From Rhodocytophaga aerolata (GTDB lineage: Bacteria; Bacteroidota; Bacteroidia; Cytophagales; 172606-1): a DNA stretch of 64,000 nt. This document shows positions 9,284-18,430 of this stretch, piece by piece. A program made the translations under genes and the position numbers. The DNA is taken from the NCBI RefSeq assembly GCF_030503435.1, contig NZ_JAUKPO010000007.1, forward strand, positions 124,001-188,000. Direction: 5' to 3'. How positions within the stretch are numbered: the stretch's first letter is position 1; every line of letters begins with the position of its first letter. The notes beneath the pieces were generated by a model, which searched no databases, was not told the origin of the DNA, and saw only the letters and a program-made list of their open reading frames with translations.

Positions 9284-12200
9284 TTACCAGATCAACTTAT
9301 ATGATAAGCCTTCCAGGGATGATAGCTGGTCGATGAGTTCATTGGTCGGGAAGATTTTAAATTTGCGGGCTACTGTTTCTATCTGCATTTTATCTTCTGT
9401 GTCATGCAGCACTACTTTCAAATAACAATCGCCAGTATGAGACTGAGCAATTCTGGCTAGTTCTTCCACCACTTTATGGTTAACCCTGGCCAGGTCCAGA
9501 TTTACATGCAGCCCTTTGCAGAGTTTTTTACGAAGTTCGCCCAATAACTGAATTTGCATTGGCTTTACCTCCCATTGGTCATTAGTACCATAACGCAGTT
9601 GTACTTTGCCTTTGATATACACAAACTGCCCTACCGTAATATATTTAGAAAGGTTTACATAATCTTCTCCAAATAAAGCCATATCCAGAGAACCGTTGTA
9701 GTCTTCAATAGAGAATAAGGCGAAAGGATTTCCATTCCGGCCTTGCCGTACCACATTTTTAGTTACAATGCCGGCAATACATACTTCTTTGTTCTTGTAG
9801 TTTTCTATATTGTCAATTGTGTCGCTGCAGAAATTATCAATCTCCAGCTTAAACTGGTCCAGTGGATGGCCGGAAATATAGAAACCTACTACTTCTTTTT
9901 CGTACTTGAGTTTTTCAATCTCACTCCAGGGGTCTGTTACCGGGATGCGGGGCGTAGGCACATCTACATTTCCACCAATGCTAAATAAGGATTGCTGGGT
10001 AGCACCTTTGGCTTGTAAGTAGCTGTTACCATATTTAATAACTTTCTCTATCAGGTTGGCGCCATCTGCTTCAAAAAAGTACTGTGCCCGGTGAATGGTT
10101 GAAAACCCGTCGAAAGCTCCTGAATACGCCAGACTTTCGAATGTCCGTTTGTTAACAGCACGTAAATTTACCCGGCGGGCGAAATCAAAAATATCTTTAA
10201 AAGGCCCTTCTTTCGCACGCTCTTCAATTATGTTATCTACGGCTGCATCACCTGTTCCTTTAATGGCACCTAAGCCAAAGCGGATTTTACCTTCTTTATT
10301 TACGTTAAAGAAACGGGCTGATTCGTTTACATCCGGGCCTAACACAGGTATATTCTGCTTCCGGCACTCATCCATGAAGAAAGTAATTTTTTCAATATTG
10401 CCCATCCAGTGCGTAAGCACAGAGGCCATATATTCTGCAGGGTAGTTGGCTTTTAGGAAAGCCGTTTGGTAGGCTACCACTGAGTAAGCGGCCGAGTGAG
10501 AACGGTTGAAGCCGTACTCAGCAAACTTCTCCATTACGTCGAATACTTCTTCGGCTTTCTTCTCCGGAATACTGTGTATTTCTTTGGCCCCTTTCACAAA
10601 TTTTACCCGTTCTTTGGCCATCTTCTCCTTATCCTTCTTACCCATAGCCCGGCGCAGCAAATCGGCTCCGCCTAAGGTATAACCTGCCAGAATCTGGGCT
10701 GTCTGCATAATTTGCTCCTGGTACACCATAATACCATAAGTATAATTCAGAATAGGCTCCAGCAGGTCATGCGGGTAAATTACTTCTTCTTTCCCATGTT
10801 TCCGGTTGATGAAGTTGGGAATGAATTGCATCGGACCCGGACGGTACAAGGCGTTCATGGCAATTAAATCTTCAATATTCGTGGGCCTTAGGTCTTTCAG
10901 GTACATTCGCATACCCTCGGACTCGAACTGGAACGTGCCTACCGTATCGCCTCGCTGGTATAATTCGAACGTTTTGGGGTCGTCCATGGGGATGGCGTCA
11001 ATATCTATATCAACTCCATGGTTCTTCTTGATCATAGCCAGGGCATCTTTGATGATGGTGAGGGTTTTTAGCCCCAGAAAGTCCATTTTCAACATGCCCG
11101 CATCTTCTATGTGCTTTCCATCGAACTGGGTAACGAAAAGTTCAGAATCTTTGGAAGTAAATACCGGAATGTAATCTGTTAAATCGTCTGGCGCAATAAT
11201 TACCCCGGCAGCATGTATACCAGTGTTCCGTACCGAGCCTTCCAGTTTTTCAGCCAGTTGTAATACATCGCCATTAATATCTTTTGAGTTACGTAGTTCC
11301 TGTAATTCTGGTACTTCGGAAAATGCTTTGGGCAAGGTCATGCCTACCACGGTTGGTACCAGGTTGGCTAATTTGTTGGATTGAGGCAAAGGTAAATCCA
11401 GTACGCGGGCTACGTCTTTTATGGAAGACTTTGCAGCCATGGTACCAAACGTTACAATTTGGGCTACCTGATTTTTGCCGTATTTATCTACCACATAATC
11501 TATTACTTGCTGGCGGCCCTGGTCATCGAAGTCAATATCAATATCGGGCATGCTTACCCGTTCCGGATTCAGGAAACGTTCGAATAGCAAGCTATATTTA
11601 ATCGGATCTATGTTGGTAATACCAATGCAATAAGCTACGGCTGAACCTGCTGCCGACCCACGGCCCGGGCCAACGGCTACACCTAGTTTTCTACCGGCTG
11701 CAATAAAATCCTGCACAATGAGGAAGTAGCCAGCAAAGCCCATGGTTTTAATAATGCGCAACTCATGTTCCAGGCGTTCGGTTACTTCGGTGGGTAAGCT
11801 TAGACCACTGGTATCCTCATGCGTCAGCGGTAAGCCATTGTAGCGTTTTTTGGCTCCTTCAAATGTGAGGTAGTATAAATAATCGTCGGCTGTGGCAAAT
11901 TGCGGAGGCAGAGGAAAATTGGGTAGCAAAATATCTCTTTTCAGCTTCGGGGGAGTTATTTTGTCTACTATCTCATTTGTATTATCCAGGGCTTGCGGCA
12001 AATCATGAAAGAGCTTGGCCATCTCTTCCGTCTTTTTAAAATAAAACTGGTCATTGGGAAAGCCAAACCGGTATTCTCTTCCGCCAAAGCCATCTCCTTT
12101 CCAAACAGGTTTGCTTTGCAGTTCACCTGTATTTACACACAATAAGATGTCATGCGCATTGTAATCGTCCTGGTTGAGGTAGTGCGAATCGTTCGAGCAA

Positions 12201-12808
12201 ATGATTTTTACATTGTACTTCTTGGCAAACTTGAGCAATACGGCATTTACCTTTTCCTGCTGCTCCATTTTGTGCCGTTGCAACTCCACATAGTAATCGT
12301 TGCCAAAAAGATCTAACCACCACTGAAATAATTTTTCAGCTTCTTCTTCACCCTGATTTAGTATAGCTTGTGGCACTTCGGCACCAATACAACAGGTAGT
12401 AGCAATCAGACCTTCTTTATATTTCAGCAATATTTCTTTATCAATCCGGGGCCATTTGCTGTACATGCCTTCAATGTAGCCCAATGAGCAAAGTTTAGCC
12501 AGATTTTTATAGCCATTCTGATCTTTAGCCAACAACAGCTGATGATGGCGGTTATCTTTAGATTCTTTGTTGAACGTTTTTTTGTGCCGGTCTTCCACTA
12601 AATAGAACTCACAGCCGACAATGGGTTTTACATTGTATTTATTAGCTTCGGCTACAAACTTAAAAGCCCCAAACATGTTGCCATGATCAGTTAGTGCAAC
12701 GGCTGGCATCCCATCGGCTTGTGCTTTTTTCATCATGTCGCTGATATTGGCTGCACCGTCCAGCAGAGAGAACTGGGTATGGCAATGCAAGTGGCTGAAT
12801 GTCGGCAT
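9284..12808 (-). CDS. dnaE: DNA polymerase III subunit alpha
   Basis: A 1174-residue replicative polymerase of the DnaE1 type. The PHP domain opens with HLHCHTQFSLLDG (residues 6-18). The catalytic PDIDIDFDD motif starts at Pro421, giving Asp422 and Asp424 as metal ligands, and the fingers/thumb region follows (for example GPGRGSAAGSAVAYC upstream and YRPGPMQFIP downstream). Near residue 990 an OB-fold region begins (VCIAGIVTKNVVRQG). No proofreading exonuclease domain is fused, as expected for DnaE. ATG at 12808. The gene is complete and its length is normal for the family. Confidence 0.97.
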   Translation of the reverse strand: MPTFSHLHCHTQFSLLDGAANISDMMKKAQADGMPAVALTDHGNMFGAFKFVAEANKYNVKPIVGCEFYLVEDRHKKTFNKESKDNRHHQLLLAKDQNGYKNLAKLCSLGYIEGMYSKWPRIDKEILLKYKEGLIATTCCIGAEVPQAILNQGEEEAEKLFQWWLDLFGNDYYVELQRHKMEQQEKVNAVLLKFAKKYNVKIICSNDSHYLNQDDYNAHDILLCVNTGELQSKPVWKGDGFGGREYRFGFPNDQFYFKKTEEMAKLFHDLPQALDNTNEIVDKITPPKLKRDILLPNFPLPPQFATADDYLYYLTFEGAKKRYNGLPLTHEDTSGLSLPTEVTERLEHELRIIKTMGFAGYFLIVQDFIAAGRKLGVAVGPGRGSAAGSAVAYCIGITNIDPIKYSLLFERFLNPERVSMPDIDIDFDDQGRQQVIDYVVDKYGKNQVAQIVTFGTMAAKSSIKDVARVLDLPLPQSNKLANLVPTVVGMTLPKAFSEVPELQELRNSKDINGDVLQLAEKLEGSVRNTGIHAAGVIIAPDDLTDYIPVFTSKDSELFVTQFDGKHIEDAGMLKMDFLGLKTLTIIKDALAMIKKNHGVDIDIDAIPMDDPKTFELYQRGDTVGTFQFESEGMRMYLKDLRPTNIEDLIAMNALYRPGPMQFIPNFINRKHGKEEVIYPHDLLEPILNYTYGIMVYQEQIMQTAQILAGYTLGGADLLRRAMGKKDKEKMAKERVKFVKGAKEIHSIPEKKAEEVFDVMEKFAEYGFNRSHSAAYSVVAYQTAFLKANYPAEYMASVLTHWMGNIEKITFFMDECRKQNIPVLGPDVNESARFFNVNKEGKIRFGLGAIKGTGDAAVDNIIEERAKEGPFKDIFDFARRVNLRAVNKRTFESLAYSGAFDGFSTIHRAQYFFEADGANLIEKVIKYGNSYLQAKGATQQSLFSIGGNVDVPTPRIPVTDPWSEIEKLKYEKEVVGFYISGHPLDQFKLEIDNFCSDTIDNIENYKNKEVCIAGIVTKNVVRQGRNGNPFALFSIEDYNGSLDMALFGEDYVNLSKYITVGQFVYIKGKVQLRYGTNDQWEVKPMQIQLLGELRKKLCKGLHVNLDLARVNHKVVEELARIAQSHTGDCYLKVVLHDTEDKMQIETVARKFKIFPTNELIDQLSSLEGLSYKLIW

Positions 12809-13000
12809 AGTAAGTAGTCTAGTAGTGAGTAATGAACAATGAATAATAACTAAGAGGTTTCACTTCAAGCGGATTTTAAAGTGAAGATGTAAGTAAAGGT
12901 ATCAAATTTTGGGGTAGGGGAAAACGGTATTTTTTCCTAAAAAAGTTTCTGCTTTGGTAGGTAGTTCATTCTCAAAAAAATAAGCTCAAAAAATTTAACA

Positions 13001-13618
13001 TTAGGGGATGACCCAGCTGGCTTCGGCTAGTTCTCCGGCCTCATACCGGAACATAGCCCGGCGATGGCCGCTTTTAGCTAAGTGCAGCCAGTCCATCTGT
13101 TGAATACGGGTAACAATAACAGCAAAATTGAATCTGCCTTGTTCACTTTCTTCCTGGGTAGGTTCTCTGGTGTCCAGGCCCTCTGGTAAGCCGGAAGTAG
13201 GTTCTGATTGGAAGGAGCCCGGAGCAGGAATAGCCAGGTAACTCCGCCGGTTACTTGGGCTTGTTTGTTGCCAGTGTCCTTCTGCCAGTATATCAGTTGT
13301 GTGAATAGTAGCTGTACCGGATAAGCGGAGTTGAATCTTGCGTTCGCTGTCCCAAAAAAGAAAACTCACCGATGAATTAGTTTCTATCTCCTGAATTTTA
13401 GAGGCTCTTTTATCTGAATAACAACTAATTGTTTTTTCAAGCGCATTAACTTCCCGCACAACTACTGTCCGTAGGCTAACGCCGCTGCCCGATTGCGTAC
13501 CTAAGGTGCCTGTATAAAAAACATCGCCTGGCTTCTGGCTGTCGGTTTGTAAAATGGCCCAGGCTTGTTGTTGGAGTTGTTGTAAGGAAGCTATAGGTGA
13601 TTCTCTGGATGGCTGCAT
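13001..13618 (-). CDS. Pyridoxamine 5'-phosphate oxidase-family FMN-binding protein
   Basis: A 205-residue split-barrel flavoprotein. The recognisable parts are SLRTVVVREV near residue 50, the DKRASKIQEIETNSSVSFLFWD stretch that lines the FMN site, and the C-terminal WLHLAKSGHRRAMFRYE. This resembles the Alr4036/pyridox-oxidase-2 group more than true PdxH, so the substrate is uncertain. It could be a flavin or PNP oxidase. ATG at 13618. It is a single gene, separated from dnaE by 192 bases. Confidence 0.75.
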   Translation of the reverse strand: MQPSRESPIASLQQLQQQAWAILQTDSQKPGDVFYTGTLGTQSGSGVSLRTVVVREVNALEKTISCYSDKRASKIQEIETNSSVSFLFWDSERKIQLRLSGTATIHTTDILAEGHWQQTSPSNRRSYLAIPAPGSFQSEPTSGLPEGLDTREPTQEESEQGRFNFAVIVTRIQQMDWLHLAKSGHRRAMFRYEAGELAEASWVIP

Positions 13619-13666
13619 GTGGTGATAATATAAAGGGTAAGGTTTACAAAGCTATTCAACACAAAA

Positions 13667-13701
13667 AATACCTCACAGGTTTTTAAAACCTGTGAGGTAT
13701 T
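13667..13701 (-). terminator. Perfect 17-bp hairpin terminator after the DUF4249 gene
   Basis: The left arm 13667-13683 and right arm 13685-13701 are perfectly complementary (core ACCTCACAGG/CCTGTGAGGT). On the minus strand it is followed by a U-rich tract, so it should end the TonB receptor/DUF4249 transcript before the next gene. Confidence 0.8.
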
Positions 13702-13720
13702 TCAACCATCCGGCGTATTA

Positions 13721-14599
13721 TTACTTAAGCGGCATGGAGACTGTATTCCGGTTGTAGGAAGCAAAAACTCCTAATCCTCCATTCATATTTGAGTATAACA
13801 ATACCGGCTCAGCAAATGGATTGCCATCTGTGTGGTAATTGTTATTCAACGATTGATGATAGCGGTAATAATGCTCGTCAGTATTTAATAAATAGCCAAA
13901 CAAAGTGTTAGCAGTAGGATAATCAGGATTGTAGGAAGGTTTCCAGATAGAACCTCTGGAAGATGAAAATTTTGCACCATCTAACCGGTTATCTGTAAAT
14001 AGCTGTATATCATTACTAGAACCTTCAAAATATACCCGCTGAGAAAAAGGAGAGTGGCTGCCCTGCGTTGTAGCAATCTCTGCAAATATGCGGTAATAAT
14101 TTATCTCGCCCGGTGTATCCTGCCAGTTAAGCATCATGTAGTATTGCATAAAGTCGGCATAATCACTTTTAGCAGAATCAATAACCATCTCTACACCAAT
14201 GGGCTGATTAATAGGCACTGTACAAGTAGCCGCTGCTTTGCGGCCTTTTGTATCATTTACTTCCAACGTATACTTATTGCCTTGAATGATTGGCAACTCT
14301 TCCGCATCAGCTACATAGGCATGGTCAGTATCGTGGTAAGTAAATGTAACAGACCTATCCCCGTCAGACATAGTGACGGTGGCATTGCGGATATCATTGC
14401 TGGAAAGTGTACTTTTTCCAATGGCCGGTATAGACTCTACTACCGAAACCCGCAGTAACGTATCTTGAGGGGATATAAATGAGGTAACTACTAGTTTGGA
14501 GGAGGCCTGTGGTAGTTTAATGTTCGTTACTTCTTTTTCGCAGGCTGAAAAACCTATTAACAGACTAAAAGTGAATATAAATAGAATCCGTTTGTTCAT
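13721..14599 (-). CDS. DUF4249 lipoprotein, partner of the TonB receptor
   Basis: A 292-residue lipoprotein: signal sequence with lipobox ending at Cys20 (GFSAC), then a beta-rich body beginning KLVVTSFISPQDTLLRVSV, which is the typical DUF4249 opening. In Bacteroidota, DUF4249 proteins are encoded next to TonB-dependent receptors and are thought to be surface or periplasmic partners of the receptor. That context holds here: its start is 3 bases after the stop of the upstream receptor gene, so the two are co-translated. The ligand is unknown. Confidence 0.85.
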   Translation of the reverse strand: MNKRILFIFTFSLLIGFSACEKEVTNIKLPQASSKLVVTSFISPQDTLLRVSVVESIPAIGKSTLSSNDIRNATVTMSDGDRSVTFTYHDTDHAYVADAEELPIIQGNKYTLEVNDTKGRKAAATCTVPINQPIGVEMVIDSAKSDYADFMQYYMMLNWQDTPGEINYYRIFAEIATTQGSHSPFSQRVYFEGSSNDIQLFTDNRLDGAKFSSSRGSIWKPSYNPDYPTANTLFGYLLNTDEHYYRYHQSLNNNYHTDGNPFAEPVLLYSNMNGGLGVFASYNRNTVSMPLK

Positions 14600-14602
14600 T
14601 TC

Positions 14603-16951
14603 TTAAAATTTAAAAGAATAGCTGAATGAAGGAATTATGGGGAATAAAGTAATCTGTTTTAAAAACCGCGTTTCTGTCTGGGTATTATTATCATAACGGC
14701 TATCTATATAATAGAAGAATGGATTTTTGCGGCTGTAGGCATTATACAAACTGATTTCCCAGGTACGTTCGCCCCACTTTTTCTTTTTGTGAAATTGTAT
14801 GCCAATATCCAGGCGGTGGTAGGCTGCCATGCGGAAGCTGTTTTTTGGGCCGTAATCATTAACAGAACTCATGTAAAAAGACCCGGATTGCCCACCGGGC
14901 TGATGAGGTTTGGCAAAGTATTCGCCAATAGGCAGGGTAATAGCATTGCCCGTTCCATATACCCAGGTACCAGAAAGGGTAATTTTAGGGCTTAGTTCGT
15001 AAATACCTACCAGGGATATATCGTGGCGGCGGTCGTAGCGGGCGTAGTACTTTTTACCAAAGTTCAAGGAATCGAATTGCAACTGGGTCCAGGAAAGGGT
15101 ATAGCCCACCCAGCCAGAGAAGCGGCCTACTTTTTTCTGTACCAAAAATTCCAGGCCATATGACCATGCTTGCCCGGCAGTTACATTGTCTTCCCAGCTT
15201 ACCTGGTTAGCTCCCTCGGGGCCATCTTCAATCAGTAGAAAACTGGCTCCTTCTTTATAACCTAAAATGTTATCTGATTTTTTGTAATAAGCCTCTGTTG
15301 TAAGGGTAATACCTTTATCTGAGAAATCTTTGGCAATGCCTATGGCTATCTGTTGCGACTGCTGCGGCGCTATACGGGCGGTAGTAGGCACCCACAAATC
15401 TGTTGGCAGGCCAATGCCAGTGTTAGAGATCAAGTGTACATACTGGTTCATGCGGGCATAGGAGGCTTTGGCTGAAAGATCTTCCCGCAGGCTGTAAGAC
15501 GCAGAAATTCTTGGCTCAGGCCGTATATATTGCTTATTCTTAGCGGCAAAATGACTCAAGCGGAACCCTGCATTAATGCGTACTTGCGGCAGTGGCTTAT
15601 ACAAATCTTCCACATATATGCCTGACTCCACCACATCTATATTATCTACCTCCCGTCTAAATTCGGCTATATCTGTATCTTTTAATACCAAAGCACTTGG
15701 GGTGAAGCGGTGGTGAGTACTCAGGATTCCCATTTTTATTGCATGTTGCGGGTTAGGGAAAAAATCTATGTCATATTTTATTCCAAAGTCGCGGATGCCA
15801 GAGAAGTAATCCAGGTTATATTGTGAGCCGTCTTTGTTTTTCTCGCGGGAGTAAATATTAAATTTATAGTTACTGAATATAAAAGAGGTATTGGCAAACA
15901 ATTTATTTGTAAACAAGTGGTTCCAGCGAAGCGTACCAGTAGCATTTCCCCAGTTAAAGCCGGTTTTGTCGTTATTGCCATCATATTTATCCACGTAGAA
16001 GAAGCGGTCCTGGCCGAAGTAGCCACTTAGATAGAGTTTGTTTTTGCGGCCAAAGTCATAATTTACTTTGGTGTTCAGGTCGTAAAAATAATAGCCACCT
16101 CTTTCCTCTTTTGGCATCAATGGACGAATTAATGCATCGGCATAGGTTCTGCGGCCAGAGATCAGAAAAGAAGATTTGCCTTTTTTCAGGGGGCCTTCCA
16201 GGGTAAGCCGCGAAGAAATAAGCCCAATTCCGCCTTCGCCATGCAATTTCTCTTTGTTCCCTTCTTTCATATTCATTTCAATGACTGAGGAGAGCCTGCC
16301 CCCGTATCTGGCCGGAAAACCGCCTTTGGTGAGTTCTACACTTTTTAGGGCATCTCCGTTGAATAAAGAGAAAAAGCCAAACAAATGATAGGCATTGTAC
16401 ACCACCGCATCATCCAGAATAATCAGGTTCTGATCAGGCCCGCCGCCACGTACATAAATACCACTGTTCCCTTCGCTGCCTTTTTGTACACCGGGCATCA
16501 GTTGCAGTACTTTTAGCACATCTTTTTCTCCAAGCAAAGCCGGTATAGTTTTAATCTGGGACACTGGCACCTCAATTGTGCTCATTTGTGGTGTTTCACT
16601 GACTTTTTCTTGGCGTTTAGCTATCACCTCTACTTCCTGTAACAGGGCTTCCGGCAGAAGATCAATATTCAGCTCTAGTTGTTGGGCTAGTTTAAGCCTT
16701 TTTATCTCTGGCAAATAGCCCACATAAGAAAATACCAGCGTTAAGGTGTCGCTAGCTGGCAGTGTGATGGAGTAAAAACCATAGGTATTGGTAGTAGTGC
16801 CGATAGTAGTGCCAGGCAGGTACACATTTACACCAATGAGTTGTTCGCTACTGCCTTTTTCCCGCACAAAACCGCTAATGGTGTACTTGGTTTGTGCCTG
16901 GGAAACAGAAAACAGCATACACAGGCAAACAATGGTAAAATAATGTTTCAT
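14603..16951 (-). CDS. TonB-dependent receptor with carboxypeptidase-like domain
   Basis: A 782-residue outer-membrane receptor. The ATG at 16951 gives a signal peptide ending SVSQAQ; the ORF start 42 bases upstream would displace it. A carboxypeptidase-regulatory-like beta domain follows (YTISGFVREKGSSEQLIGVNVY), then the plug domain (LPALLGEKDVLKVLQLMPGV-like region, GIYVRGGGPDQNLIILDDA) and a beta-barrel ending in an aromatic Phe (YSFKF). It imports an unknown substrate using TonB energy. It is first in a two-gene operon with the DUF4249 lipoprotein and divergent from fecR-susCD. Confidence 0.9.
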   Translation of the reverse strand: MKHYFTIVCLCMLFSVSQAQTKYTISGFVREKGSSEQLIGVNVYLPGTTIGTTTNTYGFYSITLPASDTLTLVFSYVGYLPEIKRLKLAQQLELNIDLLPEALLQEVEVIAKRQEKVSETPQMSTIEVPVSQIKTIPALLGEKDVLKVLQLMPGVQKGSEGNSGIYVRGGGPDQNLIILDDAVVYNAYHLFGFFSLFNGDALKSVELTKGGFPARYGGRLSSVIEMNMKEGNKEKLHGEGGIGLISSRLTLEGPLKKGKSSFLISGRRTYADALIRPLMPKEERGGYYFYDLNTKVNYDFGRKNKLYLSGYFGQDRFFYVDKYDGNNDKTGFNWGNATGTLRWNHLFTNKLFANTSFIFSNYKFNIYSREKNKDGSQYNLDYFSGIRDFGIKYDIDFFPNPQHAIKMGILSTHHRFTPSALVLKDTDIAEFRREVDNIDVVESGIYVEDLYKPLPQVRINAGFRLSHFAAKNKQYIRPEPRISASYSLREDLSAKASYARMNQYVHLISNTGIGLPTDLWVPTTARIAPQQSQQIAIGIAKDFSDKGITLTTEAYYKKSDNILGYKEGASFLLIEDGPEGANQVSWEDNVTAGQAWSYGLEFLVQKKVGRFSGWVGYTLSWTQLQFDSLNFGKKYYARYDRRHDISLVGIYELSPKITLSGTWVYGTGNAITLPIGEYFAKPHQPGGQSGSFYMSSVNDYGPKNSFRMAAYHRLDIGIQFHKKKKWGERTWEISLYNAYSRKNPFFYYIDSRYDNNTQTETRFLKQITLFPIIPSFSYSFKF

Positions 16952-17361
16952 TGAAAAGGAAAATAATGTATTTAACTGGATAATGGATACCAACAGCGGA
17001 TTAATGATTTTAAATTGATTTAACTGCAGGTAGGACCCATCTACCGGATAGTTAGTTGCAATTTGTTAGTGGTAATTATCGAAAATAGTAACCAGTCTTC
17101 AGGTCAATTACCAGGCAAAACTATTTGTTATTCCACAACCGAGCAGCGCAATTTTCGGCTCAACCTTACAGCTCTTGTTCTTTCTCTCCAAGCCTGTCAC
17201 TCGTCCAGTTAAAGATGGTCCATAGGAAGTTTCCATCAGGTATACTTTATATAAGTACTATAAAAATTATGGGAGGTAGTAAGTACAAAATAAAAAGTGC
17301 ATGCTTATATGAATATGATACTATAAATATTCTGACATTTTATAATACTTAATCTGTATAG
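16952..17361. other. Divergent intergenic region, TonB receptor / fecR
   Basis: A 410-base gene-free stretch that must carry the promoters of both the receptor operon and fecR-susCD. I see a small hairpin GGTAG/CTACC (17029-17045) and no convincing coding sequence: the only open frame has no family features. In particular, no ECF sigma gene is present beside fecR, where one is usually found. Confidence 0.5.
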
Positions 17362-18387
17362 ATGGACCACTTCCAAGATTTTAGTGAGGAGGAGTTATTA
17401 CTGAACGAGTCTTTCCACAATTGGGTAAAGCAAGCTAACCCGGTAGATATAGCTTACTGGGAGCAGTGGTTGGCTAAGTATCCGGAAAAAAACAGGGTAG
17501 TACACAATGTCAGAAATATCATTCTAAGTCTTTCTCCGGAAGAGCCTGATGTACCGCCGCAGGAAGTTTCAGAAGCCTGGGCAACATTACAACAAACCCT
17601 ACAGGCAAGAAAGCAGCCTGTTAGCAGACATAGGCCTGTTTCCGGCAGCAGAGTTAAAAAGTGGTACGCGGTGGCCGCAGTGTTTGCAGGTATGTGTATT
17701 AGTTATGTTTTAATAGAATATGTGTGGCTGGCTGAAAAGTACATAGCCTATGCAACCCGCTTCGGCGAAACAAAAGATCTGGTATTGCCCGACGGTTCGC
17801 AGGTAATATTGAATGGAAACACCCAATTGAAGTACAAGGAAAAATGGGATGAACACGATAACCGAGAAGTGTGGCTTGCCGGGGAGGCGTACTTCTCGAT
17901 TACCAAAGCCGAAGATACAAGGCAAATCAAATTTATTGTACACACCGATAAGCTGGATGTGGAAGTGCTGGGTACCCAGTTTACTATATCGAACAGAAAA
18001 AAGTCGACTCAGGTAGTGCTGGATGAGGGAAAGATAAAAGTACGCCAGAAAGCAGATACGACAGATATGTTTATGCAGCCTGGCGAAATGCTTAAATTCT
18101 GTAATACCCGGCAAGAAATAATTAAAAAAATGGTCAACCCCCAGATGTATTCCTCCTGGAAACATAAAAAAATGGTATTTGAGGAAACCTCTATCCGGGA
18201 ATTGGCCGAACGCATAGAATTTACTTATGGTTACCACGTGCTTTTCGCAGATAAAGAGCTTACCCAACGTAAGCTGACCGGCACCATACCCAGCGATAAC
18301 CTAGATGTATTGTTGCTCACGTTGTCTAAAGTATTTGATCTGGATATTCGAAAAGAAAAAAATCAGATAGTGATAAAATCTAATTGA
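17362..18387 (+). CDS. FecR-family anti-sigma regulator
   Basis: A 341-residue FecR protein. N-terminal 100 residues are cytoplasmic and acidic, one membrane helix spans about 101-122, the FecR domain follows (ATRFGETKDLVLPDGSQVILN onward to about 230) and a DUF4974 domain ends the protein (KKMVFEETSIRELAERIEF). Such proteins hold an ECF sigma factor inactive and release it when the cognate TonB receptor signals through its STN domain. The next gene, susC, has an STN domain, which fits. What is odd is that no sigma factor gene is adjacent. SusC starts 43 bases downstream. Confidence 0.9.
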   Translation: MDHFQDFSEEELLLNESFHNWVKQANPVDIAYWEQWLAKYPEKNRVVHNVRNIILSLSPEEPDVPPQEVSEAWATLQQTLQARKQPVSRHRPVSGSRVKKWYAVAAVFAGMCISYVLIEYVWLAEKYIAYATRFGETKDLVLPDGSQVILNGNTQLKYKEKWDEHDNREVWLAGEAYFSITKAEDTRQIKFIVHTDKLDVEVLGTQFTISNRKKSTQVVLDEGKIKVRQKADTTDMFMQPGEMLKFCNTRQEIIKKMVNPQMYSSWKHKKMVFEETSIRELAERIEFTYGYHVLFADKELTQRKLTGTIPSDNLDVLLLTLSKVFDLDIRKEKNQIVIKSN

Positions 18388-18430
18388 AAATGAATGCATC
18401 TAAATTTATTAACCCAAACCTTTATTAATT

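Noticed and set aside
17125-17352. 75-residue open frame upstream of fecR as a missing sigma factor
   Set aside because: Too short, no sigma region 2 or 4 pattern, and non-coding-like composition.
17710-18267. 185-residue open frame antisense to fecR
   Set aside because: Lies entirely within a recognised FecR gene and has no domain-like sequence; a shadow frame.
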